From a bacterium (lineage in GTDB: Bacteria > Krumholzibacteriota > Krumholzibacteriia > Krumholzibacteriales > WJIX01), in NCBI GenBank assembly GCA_021160845.1, contig JAGHBT010000262.1, forward strand, positions 1-7,072: 7,072 nt of DNA, written 5' to 3'. The position numbers were made by a program, and so were the translations under genes. The notes below the pieces were generated by a model, which was not told the DNA's origin, made no database searches, and was given only the letters and a program-made list of their open reading frames with translations. Shown one piece after another: positions 1 through 6,827 of this stretch; within the stretch, counting starts at the first letter, position 1; each line of letters begins with the position of its first letter.

Positions 1-717
1 ATCACTGGTTACACTAATGAAGTTTCGTTAAAAGAGTTGGTTGAAATTGGAAGGGAAAATGGCATCCCCGTCATGTATGATCAGGGTGGCGGATTATTAT
101 TCTCTCTTGATACAGGAAAAATTGAGGGAGAGGAATCTATCAGCGAAATAATCGGTTTAGGTGTTGATCTGATTTGTTTTAGCGCTGATAAATTGTTTGG
201 CGCTCCGCAGGGGGGAATATTGCTTGGGTCTTCGGATTTAATCGGGAGGTTGAGAAGCAATCATCTTTCAAGGGCTCTTCGAATTGGCAAATTAACACTA
301 GCGGGGATCGAGAGGGTGCTTGTTCATTATTGGTTGGGCGAATTGGACAGCATTCCTGTATTGGAAATGGTAACCGCAAGTGCGGATAAAATACAGAAGA
401 GAGCAGTTCGCTTTTCAGAATCTCTAAAAGAAAAACTTGACGGAAAAGCAATAATAAATACAGTTAAGGGAGAATCTTCTGTGGGTGGGGGAACCTTTCC
501 CAATAATTCCTTGCACAGTGAGCTGGTTAAAATTACTCTTACAGCAGGCAATTCTGAAAGGCTTTTGAGTATGCTCAGACATCAGGACCCTGCCGTTCTT
601 GTGAGGGTGAGAGGGGATTCAATATTTATAGATCTTAGGACTGTTAGTGACAATGAGGAAATTTTGCTTCAGAAAGCAATTGTAACGGGGCTCGGGAATA
701 TTGCTGCAAGGGAGTGA
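1..717 (+). CDS. selA: L-seryl-tRNA(Sec) selenium transferase, C-terminal half (5' end outside window)
   Basis: SelA is a cytoplasmic PLP enzyme that converts Ser-tRNA(Sec) to Sec-tRNA(Sec) using selenophosphate. The frame is open from base 1, so the true start lies upstream; the in-window TTG at 37 is not a real start. Seen: 'GYTNEVSLKELVEIG', then 'PVMYDQGGG', whose Asp (base 79) fits the PLP-contacting Asp of the family 'DLGSG' motif. 'SADKLFGAPQGG' follows, with the Schiff-base Lys at bases 190-192, then 'RALRIGKLTLAGIE'. The C-terminal domain has 'VGGGTFP' (near 481) and 'IFIDLRTV'. About 174 residues follow the Lys, close to the 168 I recall for E. coli SelA, so the C-terminus is complete and roughly 230 N-terminal residues are missing. 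The motifs differ slightly from the usual 'DLGSG' and 'SGDKLLGGPQAG'. The TGA stop is 5 bases before the next gene's preferred ATG, indicating co-transcription. Other SelA-fold enzymes exist, but the DKL-GPQ and RALR-KLTLA motifs favour true SelA. Confidence 0.93.
   Translation: MTGYTNEVSLKELVEIGRENGIPVMYDQGGGLLFSLDTGKIEGEESISEIIGLGVDLICFSADKLFGAPQGGILLGSSDLIGRLRSNHLSRALRIGKLTLAGIERVLVHYWLGELDSIPVLEMVTASADKIQKRAVRFSESLKEKLDGKAIINTVKGESSVGGGTFPNNSLHSELVKITLTAGNSERLLSMLRHQDPAVLVRVRGDSIFIDLRTVSDNEEILLQKAIVTGLGNIAARE
710..714 (+). promoter_or_regulatory. Ribosome binding site inside the end of selA
   Basis: The sequence AAGGGAG (708-714, core GGGAG 710-714) lies in the last two sense codons of selA. 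It is 8 bases from the ATG at 723, which is ideal spacing. The overlapping GTG at 714 would share its first base with this site and have no room for ribosome binding. This decides the start of the downstream gene and suggests translational coupling to selA. Confidence 0.65.
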
Positions 718-722
718 TTGCA

Positions 723-2288
723 ATGGAAAATAGCGGGTTTAGAGACGATTCGCAAAATCGGAATGATAGTATTGATAAGCGGATTTACTCGATTTCAATG
801 GGTAGAGAAAATGTGATAAAGTTTATGGAAGAAGGAGATTATTCTTCCTCCGGTTCGCTTGATCTCTTCGAAAGTATAGGTAGTAAGCTGGAGGGTAAAA
901 TCCAGGAAACAGGTGGTTTGTCGTTATTCTTTTTCTCGATAACGCAAGAGAGTGTTTCAAGGGATTTTTCCGTTCTGCAAATCGCTCATTTTCTTTCAAA
1001 AAGAGGCAAAAGAGTTCTTGTAGTTGATTGTGATTTTCTTGAACCGGGGCTGAGCGGTTTGGTTGAAAATGTTGAAAAACATGGTTTTCTAGATCTACTT
1101 TTGTACGGTAGTTCATTGAAATCTGTGGCTTACCCAATAGGTGTTGAAGGTGTTAAAGTCATAGGTTCGGGATCATTTCCCGTTTCCCGAACGGTTCCAT
1201 TCGCCAAGAAGGAATTTGAAAGAGTGAACCATTTTCTGCGTGAAAGAAGTGACGTAATTATATATTGCTCAACGCTTTATGATGATGCGAAAAACATAAA
1301 CCCACTCGCCGAATTTGTTGATGAAATAATTTTATCCAGTTGGGTTGAGGAGACCTTGGATGGGCGGCTGCAAAAGGCTCTTATAGATATGGAAACCTCC
1401 GCTTTTTCTTCAGTCGAAGCAATCTCTTTTGGTGGTTCTGTGGATAAAGGTAGTCTTTTGGATGAAGGGGCGCAACCGGAAGAAGAAAAAAAAGAAGTTA
1501 TAAAGAAAGCGAAGAAAGTTCCGGACGAAGAGGAGAAGGTAGTTGAAGAAACTGAGGAGATCGGTACCCAAATTGCGGCTGGCAAGGAGAACCAGGACAT
1601 TGAAACCGGATTCATTGAAAAAACCGAGGAAATCGAGACTGAGGGTGAGCTTCCCGAAAAAGGAGTTAACCCGCTCAGAATAGTTTTAATAACTGCCATC
1701 TTTTTTGTAGTAGTGTTTATAGCATGGTGGTATATAAGAGGGAATTCGATCAAAGAGGATAGCAGCAGTGAGAGAATTGGTAAGGCTGTACAGACAATGC
1801 AGGAAGCCGGCAGAGATACTTTACGGATGGCGGCGGCTGAGAATAAGTTTGAGGAAGCGGTGGAAGATACAATAAAAAATAAAGGTGAAAAAAAGGAAAC
1901 TGCCGAAAATACAATTGTTCGGGGGCAAGTTGTTGGAAAGAAAGCTCCTGGGATTCCGAAAAAAGAAGGGGTTGCTGGAAAGGATGGTCAAAGTAAAGAA
2001 TCTGTAAATGAAGTAACAAATGGTACTGTCAGCAAACCTGCGTCCGATATTTATTATTCTGTTCATATAGCTTCATTTAGGGATTTAGATAAAGCGGGGA
2101 TTGAGGCTGAATATTTTGAGAAAAAGGGATACGATGTGTATGTAATGCAAGCTGAAGTGAAGCATACGAGATGGTTCCGTGTGTTGATTGGGAGGATTCC
2201 TACTCAGGGGGAAGCCAGCAAATTTAAAATGCAGCTATTATCATTAAAAAAAATTGGTTACGCGAGAGTGATTAAAATGAATAAGTAA
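723..2288 (+). CDS. Membrane-anchored pseudo-MinD/BY-kinase-like protein with C-terminal SPOR domain
   Basis: This is a 521-residue single-pass membrane protein; I do not recognise a named gene. Residues about 65-215 resemble the MinD/ParA/bacterial tyrosine kinase fold: a hydrophobic strand, a P-loop position, an amphipathic helix ('SVLQIAHFLSKRGK'), then 'RVLVVDCDFLEPGL' matching the Walker A' strand (D102, D104). 'VKVIGSGSFP' matches the CpsD-type 'VLPAG..P' segment, and 'SDVIIYCSTLYDDAKNINPLAEFVDEIIL' aligns with the Walker B region. The P-loop reads SVSRDF (residues 77-82) where GEGKST is expected, and the Walker B Asp is Tyr181, so ATP hydrolysis is unlikely. A Glu/Lys-rich linker (about 250-315) leads to one TM helix (about 320-338, 'IVLITAIFFVVVFIAWWYI'), then a hydrophilic linker and a SPOR domain (444-519, 'YYSVHIASF' to the end). 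SPOR domains bind denuded septal peptidoglycan. The predicted topology is N-in, SPOR in the periplasm. The ATG at 723 is chosen over the GTG at 714 on RBS spacing. Placed between selA and smc, a role linking envelope or division to the cytoplasm is inferred, not shown. Confidence 0.85.
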   Translation: MENSGFRDDSQNRNDSIDKRIYSISMGRENVIKFMEEGDYSSSGSLDLFESIGSKLEGKIQETGGLSLFFFSITQESVSRDFSVLQIAHFLSKRGKRVLVVDCDFLEPGLSGLVENVEKHGFLDLLLYGSSLKSVAYPIGVEGVKVIGSGSFPVSRTVPFAKKEFERVNHFLRERSDVIIYCSTLYDDAKNINPLAEFVDEIILSSWVEETLDGRLQKALIDMETSAFSSVEAISFGGSVDKGSLLDEGAQPEEEKKEVIKKAKKVPDEEEKVVEETEEIGTQIAAGKENQDIETGFIEKTEEIETEGELPEKGVNPLRIVLITAIFFVVVFIAWWYIRGNSIKEDSSSERIGKAVQTMQEAGRDTLRMAAAENKFEEAVEDTIKNKGEKKETAENTIVRGQVVGKKAPGIPKKEGVAGKDGQSKESVNEVTNGTVSKPASDIYYSVHIASFRDLDKAGIEAEYFEKKGYDVYVMQAEVKHTRWFRVLIGRIPTQGEASKFKMQLLSLKKIGYARVIKMNK

Positions 2289-2303
2289 CTGGATTGATGT
2301 TTT

Positions 2304-2309
2304 GGAGGG
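2304..2309 (+). promoter_or_regulatory. Strong Shine-Dalgarno for smc
   Basis: GGAGGG lies in the 29-base gap after the SPOR gene, 8 bases before the GTG at 2318. It supports the GTG as the real smc start, which also places the conserved 'LTKLELFGFKSF' strand right at the N-terminus. No promoter-like hexamers fit in this short gap, so smc is probably read from an upstream promoter. Confidence 0.75.
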
Positions 2310-2317
2310 AAATATAA

Positions 2318-5300
2318 GTGGGTCTGACAAAATTGGAACTATTCGGTTTTAAATCGTTTATGAATCCCATTACCCTTGAATTCAATAAGGGTATTACTGC
2401 GATTCTGGGTCCAAATGGATGTGGTAAAACAAATATTGTAGATTCAGTCAGGTGGGCTTTGGGAGAACGGAGTGCTCAGCAGCTTCGGAGCGATAAAATG
2501 GAAGATGTGATTTTCAATGGAACTCAGGAACATAAACCAGTAGGATACGCCAAGGTTAATTTGACACTGGATAATGAAAAAGGGACTTTCCCTCTGGAAT
2601 ACTCGGAAATTATGATAACCAGGAAGGTTTACCGTTCCGGAATCAGTGAATATTTTATCAACAAAACTCCATGTCGTTTAAAAGATATTAAGGAGTTGTT
2701 TGCCGATACTGGAACGGGAAGTCATTCCTACGCCGTCATAGAACAAGAAATGATGGATTTTGTTTTGAACGATTCCCACGGTGAGAGAAAGGAAATGTTT
2801 GAAGAAGCCGCGGGTATTGTCAAATATAGAATGAGGAGGGAAGAAGCTAAACGGAAGTTAAAGTTAACTCAGTCCGATCTTCTTCGTCTTGATGATATAC
2901 TTGAAGAACTTGGCAAACAGGTTAATTCTTTACGTTACCAGGTAGGGAAAACAAAAAGGTACAAAAGACTAAAGGAGAGGATAAGGGATTGGGAGCTTCT
3001 TTTTATACGTAATAAACTTGCCGCTTTTCTTGAGGAGAAGGGGAAAAATGAAAAAGAGCTGTATGAAATTCAGCAACTTTCAGGCAAGGAGACCGTTTCA
3101 ACCGGGGAATTAGAACGGGAGTTAGAAGCCAGGAAATTTGAACTTATTGAGATAGAAAAGAACAATACTGAATTTCAGAATAAGCGTTATGATGTAAGGA
3201 AGAATATTCAATCTGTTGAGGAAAAAATAATTCAGATTTCGGAGCAACGCAGAGAAATGGAAAGAAGGGTTGAAAGAGCCGAAAAAGAGATAGAAGAAGC
3301 AAGAAAACGAATGGAGAAAATTACTGACAGAATCGATATTGTAGCTTCTGAATCTGATGAGATTTATGTAAAAATGGAAGATGGCAAAGCAGAAATTGTC
3401 GGATATGAAAAGGAATATGATGAGATTTCATCGCGGGTAAACGCTTTAAAAATCAAACTTGCAGGGCTTAAACAAACCCAGCTGAGTTTTATTCAGGACC
3501 AGGCAAGATTAAAGAATGATATTGAACACCACAAATCGGTTCTTGGCGAAATCGATTCAAGGATCTCGGGTGGGAGGGATCAAGTACTTGCTCTGGAAGA
3601 AGAAAGTGGAAGGTTATCAAGGGATAAAGAAGAGCTGCAATCAGAGGTTGTATCAATGCAGAACTATTTACAGGAAAACAAAAGAAAGAGGAGAGAACTG
3701 TCTGAAGAAGCAGATAAAACTAGAGGAAAATTATCAGATTTGGAGGATTTAATTTCAGAGCGGAAAACCAGGCTGGCGAGATTGAATAGCGAGTACGATC
3801 TTTACACACAAATGATACAGGAATTTGAAGGGTTTCCATCCGGTGCGAGGCACTTGTTAAAGAATGGCAGTACCCATATAAAAGGTCCGATCGCGGAACT
3901 CCTGAATGTGGACGAAAAATTACGTACAGCACTTGAATCAGTGCTTGGAGGTATGCTCGACGCAATTGTTGTGAGTAATTTTTCAGGAGCTTTAGAATTG
4001 GTCAAAGAACTTGAAACTAAACACCTAGGAAGTGCGAGATTCCTTATCGAGAGTTATTCCGCAGATGAGAAGGGGAAAATTGGAAATATTAACGGATTAC
4101 TTGGAAAACTGAGTTCTTTTGTTAAGGTAAAAGACGGTGTTAAGGGCTTCAGGGGAAATTTTTTCGCTAAAATACTGGTTTTTGAAGAAACCGAGCAGGC
4201 GGTTGATTTTATTAGTTCATATTCTGGAAGTTTACCCTACGATGTTGTTAGCCTTTCGGGTGTATTCCTGCGGAGTAGCGGTGAGGTGTATTTTTCCGGT
4301 ATGGAAGAAAACGAAATATCTTTACTTGGCAGATCAGAACGGGTCGAAAAAATAAAGAAAAAAATTGAAGGGTTGGATTCGGAAATAAAGAGTTATAAAA
4401 ACAAGCAGAGTAATTATATTAGGAAGCAGGAAGCTATTCAAAACAAAATCAAAATTTATCAGGATGAATTTCTTGTAACAGAGGCCAATCTTTCGAACAA
4501 AAGGGATGAACTTCAGGAAAAAGAACGAAATTACATAATGAAGAGAGAAAAATGCAATCTTCTGGCTGGAACTCTCGAGGAGCTTGAGGAGTCCAGAAAT
4601 GACATTCTTTCACAACTTGAAGAAGCAAAACTATCTATTGAGATGCAGCAGAGTTCGGATGATACTTTACAAATATCCTCAATCGATTCAGATTGGGAAA
4701 GAACGCAGATCAAGAAGGATGAAACAGAGAGTAGTATTACACAGCGAAAGGTCGCGCTCGCTTCGTTTCAAGGTGAGTATGAGAAAAAAAAGGAAGAAAT
4801 TCGCGGATTGCAAGAGATGCAAAAGCACTTTGGAGATGTTATTCAGCGACGTAATGTAGAAATAACTTCTTTAAAAAGTGAATTAGTGGAAAGCAGTGAA
4901 AGGTTAAAAGGGGAGAGGGCGATTGTTAAAGATCTATTTGAGAATGAAAGATTTTTTCAGAGTAAAATTGATAACCTTCATGATAATTTGGAAGAGAAGA
5001 GAAGGAATAGTTCAGAGATTGAAAGAAACCTTAAAGAAAGACAGCGGCGTAGGGACAATCTGGTTTCCAGTGAGAATAGGCTCAAGGTAAATGTTTCTTC
5101 ACTTGAGACGAAGATGAATGATTCTATTGATGTGGCGAATGATCTCTATGGTGAAGATTACAGATGCTATCTTGAAGGTATTCAGATTCCTCCTTCGGAA
5201 GAGGAAAACGGGGTTAGCTATGATATGCTTGCAGGGGAAAAAGGAAAGCTAGAAAGACTTGGCCCGGTTAATCTCGCGGCTATTGAAGAATATAATGAAA

Positions 5301-5923
5301 AGAAAAAGCGCCTGGATTTTCTTGAATATCAAAAGGAAGATCTAATTAAAGCCAGGGAAGAACTTGAGGAAGCAATATCAAAAATCAACACAAAAGCGCG
5401 GAGATTATTCAAAGAGACATTTGATTTGGTAAAGGGATATTTTTCCGAAACATTCGAAATTCTTTTTGAGGGTGGAGAAGCTACTCTGTCACTGAGTGAA
5501 AACAGTGATCCGCTTGAAGCGGATATTAATATTTCAGCTAGGCCAAAGGGTAAAAGGCTTCAGGATATTTCATTGCTTTCCGGCGGCGAGCGAGCTTTAA
5601 CTTCTCTAGCTATTCTATTCGCTCTTTACAAGGTAAAGCCGAGCCCTTTCTGTATTTTGGATGAGGTTGACGCGCCGCTGGACGATGTAAATGTCAAACG
5701 GTTTATACGGATGGTTAAAAACTTTTCAACAGAAACCCAGTTTATTGTTATCACTCATAATAAGGGGACAATGGAGATGGCTGATTCGTTGCTGGGTGTT
5801 ACTATGCAGGAGAAGGGTGTTTCTACCGTAGTTGGGGTTGATATGGAGAGCGTTGAGGATATCATTTCAAAGAACAAAAAATCATCAAATAAAATAAAAG
5901 AAAGCGCAATCTCACGGAATTAG
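2318..5923 (+). CDS. smc: Chromosome segregation/condensation ATPase SMC
   Basis: SMC is the ATPase of the bacterial condensin SMC-ScpAB, which folds and separates chromosomes on the nucleoid. At 1201 residues the length is normal and the protein looks intact. Order of parts: N-terminal head with Walker A 'GPNGCGKT' (31-38); Q-loop Gln143 in 'SYAVIEQ'; 'FEEAAGIVKY' (about 161-170); a long Glu/Lys/Arg-rich coiled coil (about 170-500); hinge (about 503-670) opening with 'FEGFPSGARHLL' and closing before 'LLGR' (669-672). The returning coiled coil runs from about 672 to 980. The C-terminal head has 'LGPVNLAAIEEY' (981 on), signature 'LSGGER' (1087-1092), Walker B 'FCILDEVD' with D1115 and catalytic E1116, D-loop 'APLDD', and H-loop His1147 in 'ITHNKGTME'. 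All ATPase residues are present. scpA and scpB are not in the window. The GTG start is supported by GGAGGG 8 bases upstream. The stop is followed within about 10 bases by ftsY. The alternative reading as RecN or SbcC is excluded by the hinge and head motifs. Confidence 0.98.
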   Translation: MGLTKLELFGFKSFMNPITLEFNKGITAILGPNGCGKTNIVDSVRWALGERSAQQLRSDKMEDVIFNGTQEHKPVGYAKVNLTLDNEKGTFPLEYSEIMITRKVYRSGISEYFINKTPCRLKDIKELFADTGTGSHSYAVIEQEMMDFVLNDSHGERKEMFEEAAGIVKYRMRREEAKRKLKLTQSDLLRLDDILEELGKQVNSLRYQVGKTKRYKRLKERIRDWELLFIRNKLAAFLEEKGKNEKELYEIQQLSGKETVSTGELERELEARKFELIEIEKNNTEFQNKRYDVRKNIQSVEEKIIQISEQRREMERRVERAEKEIEEARKRMEKITDRIDIVASESDEIYVKMEDGKAEIVGYEKEYDEISSRVNALKIKLAGLKQTQLSFIQDQARLKNDIEHHKSVLGEIDSRISGGRDQVLALEEESGRLSRDKEELQSEVVSMQNYLQENKRKRRELSEEADKTRGKLSDLEDLISERKTRLARLNSEYDLYTQMIQEFEGFPSGARHLLKNGSTHIKGPIAELLNVDEKLRTALESVLGGMLDAIVVSNFSGALELVKELETKHLGSARFLIESYSADEKGKIGNINGLLGKLSSFVKVKDGVKGFRGNFFAKILVFEETEQAVDFISSYSGSLPYDVVSLSGVFLRSSGEVYFSGMEENEISLLGRSERVEKIKKKIEGLDSEIKSYKNKQSNYIRKQEAIQNKIKIYQDEFLVTEANLSNKRDELQEKERNYIMKREKCNLLAGTLEELEESRNDILSQLEEAKLSIEMQQSSDDTLQISSIDSDWERTQIKKDETESSITQRKVALASFQGEYEKKKEEIRGLQEMQKHFGDVIQRRNVEITSLKSELVESSERLKGERAIVKDLFENERFFQSKIDNLHDNLEEKRRNSSEIERNLKERQRRRDNLVSSENRLKVNVSSLETKMNDSIDVANDLYGEDYRCYLEGIQIPPSEEENGVSYDMLAGEKGKLERLGPVNLAAIEEYNEKKKRLDFLEYQKEDLIKAREELEEAISKINTKARRLFKETFDLVKGYFSETFEILFEGGEATLSLSENSDPLEADINISARPKGKRLQDISLLSGGERALTSLAILFALYKVKPSPFCILDEVDAPLDDVNVKRFIRMVKNFSTETQFIVITHNKGTMEMADSLLGVTMQEKGVSTVVGVDMESVEDIISKNKKSSNKIKESAISRN

Positions 5924-5933
5924 CGTGACCATA

Positions 5934-6827
5934 ATGGTTAAGAAAATTTTTAGAGGTCTGAAAAAGACAAGAGAAAAGTTTATAACCCCTCTGCTTGATC
6001 TGTTTTCATCCGGCAAGTTGGACCAATCATGTATTGAAGAAGTAGAAGAACTTCTCTTTTCAGCAGATTTAGGGGTTGAAGCTACCGAACGTATTGTTGA
6101 TCGTTTGCGTAACGGAAACAAGTGGAAAGAGGGTGGTGAAGTATTGGATATATTGAGAGATGAGCTCCTCGACGCTGTGGAAAAGGTGCCTGTGTTGAAA
6201 CCCGCGGAGGGTAATCCGAGGGTAATAGTTGTTGCCGGGGTGAACGGTGTTGGAAAGACTTCAACGATCGGTAAAGTGGCGATGCGTTTTAAAAATGAAG
6301 GAAAATCTGTTTTGCTTGCTGCTTGTGATACATTCAGAGCCGCGGCGATAGAGCAGCTTGAATTGTGGGCTCAGAAATGTGGAGTTCCCGTTGTACGGCA
6401 GCAAATGGGATCTGACCCCGCGGCTGTCGCTTTTGACGCGGTCAGTTCAGCGAAATCCAAAGGTATTGATATTGTTATTATAGATACGGCGGGACGTTTG
6501 CACACAAAGAAGAACCTAATGAAGGAGCTGAAGAAGATATTTCGAGTTCTTTCGACACGGTTTGACGATATTGGCTTGGAGGGGTGGTTAGTTATCGACG
6601 CTAATTCCGGACAGAACAGCATTCTTCAGGCTGAGGCTTTCGTTGAGGCTTTGCCTGTGACGGGAATGATTATAACAAAGCTTGATAGCACTGCCAAGGG
6701 TGGGGTGATAATTCCAATACAGAATAAATTGAACCTTCCCGTTCTTTACATAGGTGTGGGTGAAAATATTGATGACCTGGAGGGTTTTGACCACAGGTTA
6801 TTTGTTTCAACTCTTTTGTCCGGATAA
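5934..6827 (+). CDS. ftsY: Signal recognition particle receptor GTPase FtsY
   Basis: FtsY is the SRP receptor: it docks Ffh-ribosome complexes at the inner membrane and delivers nascent membrane proteins to SecYEG by reciprocal GTP hydrolysis with Ffh. The 297 residues form an NG domain. The N domain helices cover about residues 1-85 ('LDQSCIEEVEELLFSADLGVEATERIV'). G1 is 'GVNGVGKTST' (102-111), followed by 'DTFRAAAIEQL' (132 on), G3 'DTAGR' (184-188), 'DANSGQN', G4 'TKLD' (248-251) with 'STAKGG', and the closing 'GVGENIDDLEGFD' (274 on). 'GVGE..DDL' and the lack of an M domain separate it from Ffh. There is no acidic A domain as in E. coli; the basic N-terminus 'MVKKIFRGLKKTREKF' probably forms the membrane-binding helix. 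The start is uncertain: GTG 5925 would add three residues, and neither start has a good Shine-Dalgarno. The ATG is preferred by codon type and N-terminal sense. Proximity to the smc stop suggests translational coupling. Confidence 0.96.
   Translation: MVKKIFRGLKKTREKFITPLLDLFSSGKLDQSCIEEVEELLFSADLGVEATERIVDRLRNGNKWKEGGEVLDILRDELLDAVEKVPVLKPAEGNPRVIVVAGVNGVGKTSTIGKVAMRFKNEGKSVLLAACDTFRAAAIEQLELWAQKCGVPVVRQQMGSDPAAVAFDAVSSAKSKGIDIVIIDTAGRLHTKKNLMKELKKIFRVLSTRFDDIGLEGWLVIDANSGQNSILQAEAFVEALPVTGMIITKLDSTAKGGVIIPIQNKLNLPVLYIGVGENIDDLEGFDHRLFVSTLLSG

Noticed and set aside
715..717. TGA at the end of selA as a selenocysteine codon
   Set aside because: The SelA C-terminus already has its normal length after the PLP Lys, and the next gene starts immediately, so this TGA is a normal stop.
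714..722. GTG at 714 as start of the SPOR protein
   Set aside because: The candidate Shine-Dalgarno runs into this codon, leaving no spacing; the ATG at 723 has the same site at 8 bases.
1277..1753. Minus-strand 158-codon Ser-rich ORF
   Set aside because: It is antisense to the Glu/Lys-rich linker and TM region of the SPOR protein; its Ser/Phe-rich composition is what reverse complement of GAA/AAG-rich DNA gives.
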